NCBI RefSeq assembly: GCF_003014575.1
Contig: NZ_PYGF01000009.1
Location: 62,001-126,000, forward strand
DNA: 64,000 nucleotides
DNA from: Cecembia rubra
Lineage (GTDB): Bacteria > Bacteroidota > Bacteroidia > Cytophagales > Cyclobacteriaceae
Direction: 5' to 3'
Shown here piece by piece: positions 1 to 8,124 of the stretch; the first letter of the stretch is position 1; each line of letters opens with the position of its first letter. Below the pieces are notes generated by a model. That model was not told the DNA's origin. It ran no database searches and saw only the letters and a program-made list of their open reading frames with translations. Position numbers and translations under genes: made by a program.

Positions 1-599
1 AGAGACCTGCAGGATTGGTCAACACAGGGTTTACAGAACTGGCCAAAAGATGGCTTCCTATCCTGGATACTTTTGAGGAATACGGTATAGACGTATGCTA
101 TGAACTCCATCCAGGTGAAGACCTTCATGATGGGGTTACCTTTGAAATGTTTTTGGAAAAGGTGAACAACCACAAAAGGGCCAATATCCTTTATGATCCG
201 AGTCATTTTGTTCTGCAATGCCTGGATTATTTACAGTTCATTGATTTCTATCATGAAAGGATCAAAATGTTCCATGTTAAAGACGCTGAATTCAACCCTA
301 CCGGAAAACAAGGTGTTTATGGAGGCTATCAGAGTTGGGTAGAAAGAGCTGGTAGATTTAGATCTTTAGGTGATGGACAAGTGGATTTTAGTGGTATCTT
401 TAGCAAACTTTCCCAATACGATTATTCAGGTTGGGCTGTATTGGAATGGGAATGTGCCATCAAGCATCCGGAGCAAGGTGCCATTGAAGGTGCCCAGTTT
501 ATAGCAGACCATATCATTAGAGTTACAGAAAAAGCTTTTGATGATTTTGCAGCTGCTGGAGCTGATGAGGCTTTCAACAAAAAAATCTTAGGAATTTAA
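1..599 (+). CDS. Sugar phosphate isomerase/epimerase, TIM-barrel type (5' partial)
   Basis: The reading frame is open from the left edge (first full codon at base 3), so the start lies outside the window; the TTG at 15 is an internal Leu codon. The visible ~199 residues are the C-terminal part of an AP-endonuclease-2-like TIM barrel. Metal-site motifs are visible: Glu in YELHPGE, Asp and His in YDPSHF, and HVKD followed later by a Glu in VLEWE. The family contains epimerases, isomerases and dehydratases acting on sugars or inositols in the cytoplasm; the exact substrate cannot be read here. It is followed after 24 bp by a lipoprotein cytochrome c and a DUF1080 lipoprotein on the same strand, suggesting one operon. 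Confidence 0.85.
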   Translation, partial: RPAGLVNTGFTELAKRWLPILDTFEEYGIDVCYELHPGEDLHDGVTFEMFLEKVNNHKRANILYDPSHFVLQCLDYLQFIDFYHERIKMFHVKDAEFNPTGKQGVYGGYQSWVERAGRFRSLGDGQVDFSGIFSKLSQYDYSGWAVLEWECAIKHPEQGAIEGAQFIADHIIRVTEKAFDDFAAAGADEAFNKKILGI

Positions 600-623
600 A
601 ATTACCATCAATTTATATTTATT

Positions 624-1052
624 ATGAAACTTATTAAATCTTTATCCGCGGGAGTAATTGTACTTTCTGCTATTGCTTATTCCTGTGGCGGTGGAGGATC
701 AAATTCCTCTGAATCTTCCAGTGCTTCTTCTCAACCTGCCCCTGCTGCTTCGGCACCTGTTAGCTTGGAGGACAAATACAAGGATGATCCTGTTTTTGTG
801 GCAGGTTCTGCCAAAGCCAAAGAATCAGGTTGTACTGCCTGTCATATGGTAGAAAGAAAAATTGTAGGACCATCTTATGCTGATGTTGCTGCCAAGTATG
901 ACAATACTGAAGCGAATGTTGCAATGTTGACAGAGCATGTACTTAATGGTTTTGTTGGCAATTGGGGTGAAGTGCCTATGCCAGCGCATCCACATTTGGC
1001 AAAAGAAGATGTGGAGACTATCGTAAAGTATGTGCTTTTGCTAAAGAAATAA
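624..1052 (+). CDS. Lipoprotein class I cytochrome c
   Basis: 142 residues. The N-terminus is a lipoprotein signal (lipobox AYSC, Cys21) followed by a Ser/Ala/Pro linker (about 26-46), so the protein should be membrane-tethered outside the cytoplasm. One haem-binding motif CTACH is at residues 70-74, and Met119 in VPMPAHP is the likely sixth ligand, as in small c551/c552-like cytochromes. The role would be single-electron carriage. Its position between a sugar isomerase and a DUF1080 protein, 2 bp upstream of the latter, suggests it accepts electrons from a periplasmic sugar dehydrogenase encoded upstream, outside the window; that part is inference. Confidence 0.9.
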   Translation: MKLIKSLSAGVIVLSAIAYSCGGGGSNSSESSSASSQPAPAASAPVSLEDKYKDDPVFVAGSAKAKESGCTACHMVERKIVGPSYADVAAKYDNTEANVAMLTEHVLNGFVGNWGEVPMPAHPHLAKEDVETIVKYVLLLKK

Positions 1053-1054
1053 AA

Positions 1055-1786
1055 ATGAATAAAATAGTTTTAGGCCTGTTTATGGCTGCCTATTTACTCT
1101 ATGCCTGTGGAGGAAAAGAGGAAAAAACAGCAGAAGAAACCTCAATAGAAACTGCCGAAAATGACTGGATCAGCCTTTTTGATGGAGAGACTTTCGAAGG
1201 TTGGTCAAAATATGGCGGTGGTGATGTTGGTGCGGCTTGGAAAATTCAGGATGGGTCAATTTATCTGGATGCATCCAACAAAGATGGATGGCAGACAGGT
1301 GATGGCGGAGATATTGTAACCAATCAAGAGTTTGATAATTTTCATTTTCAGGTGGAATGGAAGATTGCCAAAGATGGAAATTCCGGAATCATGTTTTTTG
1401 TTCATGAGTCTCCGGAATTTGCTTATCCTTGGATGACAGGCCCAGAAATGCAGGTTTTGGATAACGACGGCCATCCTGATGCCAAAATCAGAACCCATAG
1501 AGCGGGAGACTTATATGACCTGATTGAATCCAGTGAAGAGACGGTAAGACCAGTAGGTGAATGGAATTTGGCTGAAATTATTGCCGAAAATGGAAATCTT
1601 GAACTTTATCTGAATGGGGTAATGGTTGTTTCCACTACTATGTGGACCCAAGAGTGGGAAGATATGGTAGCGAATTCCAAATTCAAGGACATGCCTGGAT
1701 TTGGAAAATTCCAAAAAGGTAAGATTGCCCTACAGGACCATGGTGATGAAGTCTGGTTCAGGAATATCAGAATTAAAAAGCTTTAA
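1055..1786 (+). CDS. DUF1080 (3-keto-disaccharide hydrolase-type) lipoprotein
   Basis: 243 residues with a lipoprotein signal (lipobox YAC, Cys18) and one DUF1080 jelly-roll domain (about 38-241). Family hallmarks visible are FDGETFEGW near the domain start, the GNSGIMF strand, PEMQVLDN and the closing VWFRNIRIKKL. Family members are linked to cleavage of 3-keto-glycosides made by sugar oxidoreductases. The start ATG lies 2 bp after the cytochrome c stop, so the two are translationally close, and a strong hairpin follows immediately. Together with the upstream isomerase this looks like the end of a 3-keto-sugar catabolic operon; substrate unknown. Confidence 0.85.
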   Translation: MNKIVLGLFMAAYLLYACGGKEEKTAEETSIETAENDWISLFDGETFEGWSKYGGGDVGAAWKIQDGSIYLDASNKDGWQTGDGGDIVTNQEFDNFHFQVEWKIAKDGNSGIMFFVHESPEFAYPWMTGPEMQVLDNDGHPDAKIRTHRAGDLYDLIESSEETVRPVGEWNLAEIIAENGNLELYLNGVMVVSTTMWTQEWEDMVANSKFKDMPGFGKFQKGKIALQDHGDEVWFRNIRIKKL

Positions 1787-1790
1787 CTAT

Positions 1791-1826
1791 AAAAAAAACC
1801 GGATCACAGCTTGGTCCGGTTTTTTG
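1791..1826. terminator. Bidirectional terminator between convergent genes
   Basis: An A-rich arm, CCGGATCA, a short loop, TGGTCCGG and a run of T form a hairpin flanked by A/T tracts on both sides. It lies between the DUF1080 gene (+) and the rhodanese gene (-), so it can serve both. Confidence 0.8.
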
Positions 1827-1828
1827 AT

Positions 1829-2251
1829 TTATTTGGAAATTGGATATCCATTCTTTGCCCAGTCTATGATCCCTCCATCCAAATTGTATATTTTTTCAAA
1901 TCCATTTTCCTGAAGTATGTAGGCCGCCTGACTACTTCTCGCCCCTACTGTACAATACACGTATATTTCTTTGTCCCTAGGCAAGGATTGGATTTTATTT
2001 TCAAAATCTTTTTGATGAATATCGATAACTATAGCGTTAGGAATATGTCCTTGCTGGCTCTCAGCCAAGGTCCTTACATCCAGTACAATTCCATTTCCTG
2101 ATTGGGAAAGTTCATGAAATTTAGAGGAGTTTACATTATGGATTTTTGCCTTTTGGACTTGGTTTTCTTGTTTTTCATCAGACTGCCTCTGTTGTGGACC
2201 ACATGAAACAATTAAGAAGAATACAGTCAAAAGAAAAAGAGTCTGTTTCAT
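1829..2251 (-). CDS. Rhodanese-like domain lipoprotein
   Basis: The start is set at the ATG at 2251, giving 140 residues with a typical lipoprotein signal (lipobox IVSC, Cys17); the frame opens 11 codons earlier, but that extension does not resemble a signal. The rhodanese domain spans about 38-138: LDVRTLAESQQGHIPNAI, the active-site loop CTVGARS with catalytic Cys100 and Arg105, and the closing GGIIDW. The family transfers sulfane sulfur or binds thiol partners; the extracytoplasmic lipid-anchored form has no assigned substrate. It stands alone, convergent with the DUF1080 operon and divergent from the next gene. Confidence 0.88.
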   Translation of the reverse strand: MKQTLFLLTVFFLIVSCGPQQRQSDEKQENQVQKAKIHNVNSSKFHELSQSGNGIVLDVRTLAESQQGHIPNAIVIDIHQKDFENKIQSLPRDKEIYVYCTVGARSSQAAYILQENGFEKIYNLDGGIIDWAKNGYPISK

Positions 2252-2370
2252 AATATTCAAATTGGCATTTTTGATACAATCCACTAATTTACATCAATAT
2301 TGGGTAATCCCATGTGCGTTTTATCACCGAGTATTTGGTTTTGCTCGAAAAAATATTTAAGAATTAAATC

Positions 2371-3732
2371 ATGAAATTCAAAAAGCAAATTTTCAGCCTG
2401 TCCATTTTACTTTTTTGTATGCTGGCAATTGGTTGTCAACAATCCAAAAGAGATTCATTGGAGTCAGAAGCAAAAGAGAATTTATCTAAAAAGAAGGTTT
2501 CCATAGAAGAAATAGAAGATGGGATAAAAGCATATATAGAGCAGGAAAAAGCCATAAATGAGGGTTTTTTTCTTGTCAATGATGAGAAAGTGGAATTAAG
2601 ACTTAAACTGGTGAGGGTGCATACTGAATATTTGTCCAATTTGGGTCCAAGCCGCCATTTTGCCTGTGTGGATCTTGCAGATGAAAAGGGTGATGTCTAT
2701 GATGTTGACTTTTTTTTGGAAGGAGAGCCAGGGAATATGAAAGTGACAGAAACTTCACTGCACAAACTGAACGGAAAGCCAAGGTATTCCTGGAAGCAAC
2801 TGGTGGATAAAACCTGGAAGAGGGTGCCGGTCGAATCGTCAACCAATGATCTTTTTGGGGTTAAAGAGGGGAGGGATTACTTTGAATTTTCCTATAAGGC
2901 ATTTCTTCCCAAAATCTCAGCCAATGCTAAGGTCTGGATTCCCATTGCCCAGACAGATAGGTTTCAGGAAGTTAAAATTAAGTCAATAAAAGTACCTGGT
3001 AAACAATCTTTTCAAGAAGAAAAGAAATTTGGAAATACCATTTTGGTACTGGACGTCAATCAGGTACATAGTGGTGAGGAGATAGAGATAGTCTATGAGG
3101 TAGCCAGAAAGGAAAAAGGCCCCTATTTGGATTCAGAAGAAGAGATCAACAAATACCTTGAGCCGGATCTTTTACTTCCGGTAGGAGGAAGGTTTAAGGA
3201 GATCGCAGAAAATGCGATTAAAGGAAAGGAAAATGATGGACAATTGGTTCATGCCAGGGCATTATACGACTATATTATAGATAATATGCGTTATATGAAA
3301 TTCGGGACCTATGGCACAGGCAGTGCGGACTTTGCATGTGATTCGAAAACTGGAAATTGCACGGAATTTCATTCCTTTTTTATTTCTTTGGCCAGATCGA
3401 TTGGCATACCGGCAAGATTTGCAATTGGTGCCTCAATACCATCCGAAAGAAATGAGGGAGGTATAGATGGGTATCATTGTTGGGCGGAATTTTATGCTGA
3501 GGGAAAATGGTGGCCTGTTGATATCAGCGAAGGAAATAAATATACAGCACTCGCAACTTACTATTTTGGCCGTCATCCGGCTAATAGGATTGAACTGAGC
3601 AGGGGAAGGGATTTGGTGCTATCAACCATGCCAAAGGCAGGTCCAATCAATTTTTTGGCTTATCCAATTATGGAAGAAAAAGGGGAACTATTGTATCCAA
3701 AAACTGTATTTTCATTTAACCGGATCAATTAA
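2371..3732 (+). CDS. Transglutaminase-like domain lipoprotein
   Basis: 453 residues, lipoprotein signal with Cys22 in AIGC. The C-terminal half carries a transglutaminase-like core with a complete triad: Cys330 in TGNCTEF, His369 in GYHCWAEF and Asp384 in PVDISEG. The region about 270-450 is the catalytic domain; the N-terminal ~250 residues contain a beta-rich segment resembling the domain that precedes the core in bacterial transglutaminase-like proteins. Such proteins are usually proteases or peptide ligases at the cell surface; no substrate is indicated. It is a single-gene unit with an intergenic region upstream and a clear hairpin terminator after it. Confidence 0.85.
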   Translation: MKFKKQIFSLSILLFCMLAIGCQQSKRDSLESEAKENLSKKKVSIEEIEDGIKAYIEQEKAINEGFFLVNDEKVELRLKLVRVHTEYLSNLGPSRHFACVDLADEKGDVYDVDFFLEGEPGNMKVTETSLHKLNGKPRYSWKQLVDKTWKRVPVESSTNDLFGVKEGRDYFEFSYKAFLPKISANAKVWIPIAQTDRFQEVKIKSIKVPGKQSFQEEKKFGNTILVLDVNQVHSGEEIEIVYEVARKEKGPYLDSEEEINKYLEPDLLLPVGGRFKEIAENAIKGKENDGQLVHARALYDYIIDNMRYMKFGTYGTGSADFACDSKTGNCTEFHSFFISLARSIGIPARFAIGASIPSERNEGGIDGYHCWAEFYAEGKWWPVDISEGNKYTALATYYFGRHPANRIELSRGRDLVLSTMPKAGPINFLAYPIMEEKGELLYPKTVFSFNRIN

Positions 3733-3769
3733 AAAAGAAAGGCTGTCTTTTTGGTGACAGCCTTTTTTT
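3733..3769. terminator. Bidirectional hairpin terminator
   Basis: Stem GGCTGTC / GACAGCC with an 8-nt loop, preceded by an A-rich tract and followed by seven T. It sits between the transglutaminase-like gene (+) and the small repeat lipoprotein gene (-) and could act for both. Confidence 0.85.
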
Positions 3770-3785
3770 CATTAGAAATCATTTT

Positions 3786-4010
3786 TTAATCCTCGGAAGA
3801 AGGATGTTCTCCACCGCTTGGATGTTCGTCTCCTGAATGTTCATCATCACTTGGATGTTCTTCATCTGAAGGATGCTCGTCTTCAGATGGATGTTCATCT
3901 GTTTGCTCTGTTTGGTCCTCAGCTTTTTTGTTCCCACAGGAAGTCATTGTCGCTCCAAATACAAATCCGAAAACGATCAACAAAGCAAGGAGTGATCTTA
4001 GTCTTTTCAT
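3786..4010 (-). CDS. Small His/Asp/Glu-rich repeat lipoprotein
   Basis: 74 residues from the ATG at 4010 (a second in-frame ATG lies two codons upstream). A lipoprotein signal ends at Cys25 (MTSC). The mature part is almost only a tandem repeat: five EHPS units and one EHSG variant spaced by acidic residues, with six His and many Asp/Glu and no aromatic residues. The repeat is also visible in the DNA as recurring GGATGTTC-type words. I do not recognise a family. His spaced among acidic residues suggests weak binding of divalent metal ions; this is inference. It is monocistronic between two terminated units. Confidence 0.7.
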   Translation of the reverse strand: MKRLRSLLALLIVFGFVFGATMTSCGNKKAEDQTEQTDEHPSEDEHPSDEEHPSDDEHSGDEHPSGGEHPSSED

Positions 4011-4062
4011 TAACATAATTAAGTTTTTTGATGATTGTTGGTTTTGAAGAAAGTCTAAATTA

Positions 4063-4070
4063 CAAAATTA
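4063..4070 (-). promoter_or_regulatory. Candidate -7 box for the His/Asp/Glu repeat lipoprotein
   Basis: On the minus strand this reads TAATTTTG, an exact TAnnTTTG match, 53 bp before the start codon. No clear TTTG box lies 19-21 bp upstream, so support is weak. Confidence 0.3.
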
Positions 4071-4297
4071 TTTCAATATTTTGTATAATCTATCGAAATA
4101 TTAGCTTGAATAGGTCTGGTGATCAGGTATAAAAAGGACTCCTTATTCCAAGGATTAGCTTACTATTTTGAGGCGAATTTTTTCTATAAGATCAGTCAAA
4201 CTCGCATTCCACACTTCATTATTCTGATTAAAATTGAGCTGTTTTAAGTGTTTTGCTAATGTTTTTTTGATTAAATGGCGCCAAGGGAGCCCATAAC

Positions 4298-5026
4298 TCA
4301 CTCATGCGTAAGAATCATTGCCTCAAGCCTATTGTAACACTTCTCTGACAAACCGATATAATCAGCATTTTTTTGATAGGGAGCAGGGTCAATTGGTGAA
4401 GAGAAATAGATGCGGACCTTTCCTGGTTTCATAAGTATTGAACCTCTCATCATGATTTTATCCGCACCTATTACTGCCATTGGAAGTATAGGAATGCCTG
4501 TTTCTACAGAAATTCTAAATGCACCACGTTGAAATGGCAAGAGTGTTTGTTCTGTATTATTTCTGGTTCCTTCTGGGGCCACTACAATTGAAATTCTGTT
4601 TTCCAGAATTTTCAAAAGCCTCTCTACTGAAACTTTCCTGGAAGATGCATCCTTTCTATCTACCCAAACGGCTACTCTTGAAACTACAAATCCAAAGAAA
4701 GGTATCTTAGATAATTCCTTTTTACCTATAGCACGAATTTCCTGTGGAATTGCAATGGGTATTACAGGAGCATCTATAAATGAGCGGTGATTGAAAATAT
4801 AAATGTAGGGCTGATTGGGATGGACAAATTCTTTTCCATGAATTTCATAGCGGATACCGGACATGAAGGACCAGATTTTGGCCCAAAGTCTTATGAAGAA
4901 GAAAGAAACTTTCCCTGCTTTTGGGCTTAAAATCAGAGGAATTACAACAAATAAACCTAAAACCAACATTAAAATAATGAAAATCAATGCAGAATACAGG
5001 GTGTAAACCCACTGGAGTATTTTCAT
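4298..5026 (-). CDS. plsC: 1-acyl-sn-glycerol-3-phosphate acyltransferase
   Basis: 242 residues. An N-terminal hydrophobic segment (about 8-33) anchors the protein in the inner membrane. The acyltransferase motifs are complete: motif I is the HX4D of NHRSFID (His80, Asp85) and motif III is PEGTRN (151-156). The enzyme transfers an acyl chain to the sn-2 position of lysophosphatidate to make phosphatidate in phospholipid synthesis. Family length is normal. It lies downstream of, and on the same strand as, the E1 dehydrogenase gene, but a hairpin separates them. No neighbour adds information about acyl specificity. Confidence 0.92.
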   Translation of the reverse strand: MKILQWVYTLYSALIFIILMLVLGLFVVIPLILSPKAGKVSFFFIRLWAKIWSFMSGIRYEIHGKEFVHPNQPYIYIFNHRSFIDAPVIPIAIPQEIRAIGKKELSKIPFFGFVVSRVAVWVDRKDASSRKVSVERLLKILENRISIVVAPEGTRNNTEQTLLPFQRGAFRISVETGIPILPMAVIGADKIMMRGSILMKPGKVRIYFSSPIDPAPYQKNADYIGLSEKCYNRLEAMILTHE

Positions 5027-5089
5027 TTTCTTTATTATTTGATTAATTTTGTGTTATCGAAAATAATTAATCTAACTCTTTGCTTGCAT

Positions 5090-5120
5090 GCCCCTGAAGC
5101 GCTTTTCAGGGGCCCTTTTT
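5090..5120 (-). terminator. Stem-loop after the E1 dehydrogenase gene
   Basis: A perfect 9-bp stem, GCCCCTGAA / TTCAGGGGC, with a 6-nt loop. The poly-T tract (5115-5121) is on the plus strand, so the classic terminator form faces plus transcripts, while the adjacent genes are both minus. It probably ends or stabilises the E1 transcript as a hairpin without U tract. Confidence 0.5.
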
Positions 5121-7124
5121 TTAATAGGCGATCAGTGATTTTAATTTTTCTCTGAACCTCCCCAGCGGCAAGAAATTTTTTTCAAGACTTGGGGCAAATG
5201 GAACGGGAGTGTCAAGACTGCCTTCCCTCATTACTGGAGCATCTAAAAGCTCAAAACAATGCTCAGATATCCAAGCTGCGATTTCAGCGCCTATCCCTCC
5301 GGTCAGACAGTCTTCCTGAAGGAAAATCACTTTTCCTGTTTTCTCAACTGTTTTCTTGACAGCTTCTTTGTCCCAAGGCAATAATGTTCTAAGGTCTAAT
5401 ATGTCTGCATCAATTCCCAATTCTTCTGTAACATTCATTGCCCAATGAACCCCCATCCCATAGGTAATAATACTGAGGCTGTTTCCTTCTTTTATTAATT
5501 TGGCCTTTCCTACTTCTAAGGTATAATAATCCTCAGGAACCTCCCCTGAAATCGATCTGTAAAGCGCCTTGTGCTCGAAGAAAAGGTATGGATTAGGATC
5601 TTCAATGGCTGCATTTAGCAATCCCTTGGCATCAAATGGATTAGAAGGATAGACTATTTTTAATCCTGGAGTATGGAAAAACCAGGCTTCATTTGATTGT
5701 GAGTGGAATGGCCCTGCGGCAACACCCGCTCCTGTTGGCATTCTGACTACCACATCGGCATTCTGGCCCCAGCGGTAATGTATTTTTGCAAGGTTATTGA
5801 CGATCTGATTGAAGCCACAACTTACAAAGTCCGCAAATTGCATTTCTACCATGGATTTGTAACCTTTGATAGAAAGTCCAAGGGCAGTACCGATAATAGC
5901 ACTTTCACATAAGGGGGTATTTCGGACCCTTTCCCTTCCAAAATGGTCAATAAATCCCTCTGTAACTTTGAACACCCCTCCATAAGTTCCAATATCCTGA
6001 CCCATCAGAACTAAATTAGGAAACTTTTCCATGGATTGTTTTAGACCATCTGAAATAGCATCCACAAATCTTTTTTCAGATGCCTTTTCTCCTGCCTGTA
6101 TTACATTTGCCTCATAGGGTGCATAGATATCCTGAAATTCTTCTAGTGAATTTGGAGAAATTGCTTCCTCAGCAAAGGCTATTTCCAATCCTCTGTTGAT
6201 GGCTACCTTTATTTTCTTATTGATTTTTTCTTTTATTTCAGGGCTCAACACCCCAGTCCTTTCCAGGTATTTTTCATAGTTGCTCACAGGATCTTTGAGG
6301 GCCCATGTTTCCATAAGTTCTTTAGGGACATACTTTGTACCAGACGCCTCCTCATGTCCTCTCATCCTAAATGTGATTGCCTCAACCAATACCGGCCTAG
6401 GGTTTTTTCTAAGATCCTCGGCCAAGGTTTTGATGGAGTCATATACCTCTAATACATTGTTGCCATCAATGCGAATAGTTTCCATCCCATACCCAGGGCC
6501 TTTTTCAGTAAAATATTTAAAGGCAAATTGCTCTTCACTTGGAGTGGAAAGTCCGTAGCCATTATGTTCAACGATGAAAATTACAGGCAATTTCCAAACA
6601 GCGGCTACATTTAAGCCTTCATGAAAATCCCCTTCTGAACTCGCACCATCCCCAGAGAATACCAAGCAGACTTTTTGTTCTCCTGAAAGTTTATGGGCAA
6701 GTCCGATTCCATCTGCTATGGCCAATTGAGGACCTAAATGGGAGATCATGCCTACGATATGGTGTTCTTTGCTACCAAAATGAAAGGACCTGTCTCTGCC
6801 TTTTGTAAATCCGGATTTTTTTCCCTGAAATTGGGCAAACAGCTTTTCTAGAGGTAATTCCCTGCCAGTGAAAATGCCCAGATTCCTGTGCATGGGGAGG
6901 ATATATTCATCTTTATGCAAGGCATTGACTGCCCCAATGGAAATGGCTTCCTGGCCCCAGCCGCTGAACCATTTAGAAATCTTGCCCTGGCGGAGTAATA
7001 TCAGCATTTTTTCTTCTATCCGCCGGGGCATTAAAAGTGATTCGTATAAATTTAATAAGGTTTGATCATCGTAAGATTTTCTATTGAAAGATATAGCCTG
7101 TTTCGCTTCGATCAATTTGGACAT
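5121..7124 (-). CDS. Fused alpha/beta E1 component of a 2-oxoacid dehydrogenase
   Basis: 667 residues. The alpha part (about 20-340) holds the thiamine diphosphate motif from GDG (158-160) to Asn188 in HNGYGLS. The beta part (about 350-665) begins EKRFVDAISDG and carries QDIGTYGGVF, TPLCESAIIG and a C-terminal transketolase domain. In most bacteria these are two genes; the fused form is common in Bacteroidota. The enzyme decarboxylates a 2-oxoacid (branched-chain 2-oxoacid or pyruvate) and passes the acyl group to the E2 lipoyl domain; E2 and E3 are not in this window, so specificity is open. The upstream PhyH gene ends 12 bp before its start, suggesting co-transcription. Confidence 0.9.
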   Translation of the reverse strand: MSKLIEAKQAISFNRKSYDDQTLLNLYESLLMPRRIEEKMLILLRQGKISKWFSGWGQEAISIGAVNALHKDEYILPMHRNLGIFTGRELPLEKLFAQFQGKKSGFTKGRDRSFHFGSKEHHIVGMISHLGPQLAIADGIGLAHKLSGEQKVCLVFSGDGASSEGDFHEGLNVAAVWKLPVIFIVEHNGYGLSTPSEEQFAFKYFTEKGPGYGMETIRIDGNNVLEVYDSIKTLAEDLRKNPRPVLVEAITFRMRGHEEASGTKYVPKELMETWALKDPVSNYEKYLERTGVLSPEIKEKINKKIKVAINRGLEIAFAEEAISPNSLEEFQDIYAPYEANVIQAGEKASEKRFVDAISDGLKQSMEKFPNLVLMGQDIGTYGGVFKVTEGFIDHFGRERVRNTPLCESAIIGTALGLSIKGYKSMVEMQFADFVSCGFNQIVNNLAKIHYRWGQNADVVVRMPTGAGVAAGPFHSQSNEAWFFHTPGLKIVYPSNPFDAKGLLNAAIEDPNPYLFFEHKALYRSISGEVPEDYYTLEVGKAKLIKEGNSLSIITYGMGVHWAMNVTEELGIDADILDLRTLLPWDKEAVKKTVEKTGKVIFLQEDCLTGGIGAEIAAWISEHCFELLDAPVMREGSLDTPVPFAPSLEKNFLPLGRFREKLKSLIAY

Positions 7125-7136
7125 ATGGGTTTATTT

Positions 7137-8015
7137 TTACGCCAAATTAGGAGAAAAAAGTAAGGGAAAAAACTGGCCTTCCATTTTGTTGCCTTTACTG
7201 ATTACCGGCACACCTTTCAGTAATTCTTCATCAGTATTTGACACCGTTCCATCCGCAAAAACATTCAGGACAAAGGCTCTTCTGCTCCTGTTTGATTTAT
7301 TCTCATAACTTCCATGTACCATCAATGGGTGATGAAAAGTAGCGTATCCCGCTTTTAATTCCACTGGAATTGGCTTGAATGCCTCTTTTTGTTCGGGAGT
7401 TAAAAATTCCAATAATCCTTCCATTTGTCCTGCAAGTGAAGGTTTTTGTAGCAATCCCCATTTGTGGCTGCCTGGGACATAGTAAATACATCCATTCTCA
7501 ATTGTAGCATCATCCAAGCCACACCAACAGGTTAGGTGTTGCATTTCTACAGTCCTCGTCCAGTAAGAATAATCCTGATGCCATGCAACCACTCCACCGT
7601 GATGGGCGGGTTTACAAAAAAGCTGGTCATGCCAGAATCGGACGCCTTTTTCACCTAACAACTGATGGGCCGCCATCAAGAATGCCGGATTCCAAATGAC
7701 ATCATGAAAGGCTTTTGATATTCTCCAATGGCCAAGGGAATGGAAAAGGACAGTATCGGGATCAGAAGACTCATTGGAATGAAATTCATGAAAAAGATGA
7801 TGTAGCTGATGTTTGGGATCTGCGACTTCTTCAAGTTCTTTTTTTAATGTCTCAATCTGTTTTTCGTCCAGTAGTTTGATTCCACTTAAATATCCCTGCT
7901 CATTGAAAAATTCTACTTGTTCATTGCTAAGACGGTAATGATCCCAGTCCTGTCTGGATTTTGGTTGGGGAAATAAATCAGTAATTGGGTGAGGGTAATT
8001 AGATAGGTCTTTCAT
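7137..8015 (-). CDS. Phytanoyl-CoA dioxygenase (PhyH) family protein
   Basis: 292 residues, no signal peptide. The Fe(II)/2-oxoglutarate site is visible: His146 and Asp148 in AWHQDYSYW, the distal His234 in LMVHGSYEN, and the following RSRRAF Arg that would bind the 2-oxoglutarate carboxylate. The family hydroxylates diverse small molecules, so the name does not fix the substrate. Its stop is 12 bp before the fused E1 start and both read leftward. Linkage to a 2-oxoacid dehydrogenase raises a role in fatty or branched-chain acid metabolism, but this is inference. Confidence 0.85.
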   Translation of the reverse strand: MKDLSNYPHPITDLFPQPKSRQDWDHYRLSNEQVEFFNEQGYLSGIKLLDEKQIETLKKELEEVADPKHQLHHLFHEFHSNESSDPDTVLFHSLGHWRISKAFHDVIWNPAFLMAAHQLLGEKGVRFWHDQLFCKPAHHGGVVAWHQDYSYWTRTVEMQHLTCWCGLDDATIENGCIYYVPGSHKWGLLQKPSLAGQMEGLLEFLTPEQKEAFKPIPVELKAGYATFHHPLMVHGSYENKSNRSRRAFVLNVFADGTVSNTDEELLKGVPVISKGNKMEGQFFPLLFSPNLA

Positions 8016-8062
8016 AAGGTTTGTGGTTAATACAGCTTAATTTACAGACTAAACAGCGAAAG

Positions 8063-8098
8063 AAAAAAAAGTTTTGTTTGTTTGCTCAACAAATAAAC
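8063..8098 (-). terminator. Candidate terminator of the M48 protease gene
   Basis: Read leftward, GTTTATTTG and CAAACAAAC pair with one A-C mismatch around a 5-nt loop, followed within a few bases by a run of eight T (A8 at 8063-8070 on the plus strand). It lies just past the M48 stop. Confidence 0.45.
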
Positions 8099-8124
8099 AC
8101 CTATAGTCTATTAGAATGATTTTA

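Noticed and set aside
1256-1714. Two minus-strand frames opposite the DUF1080 gene
   Set aside because: Shadows of a well-supported gene; no homology-like features.
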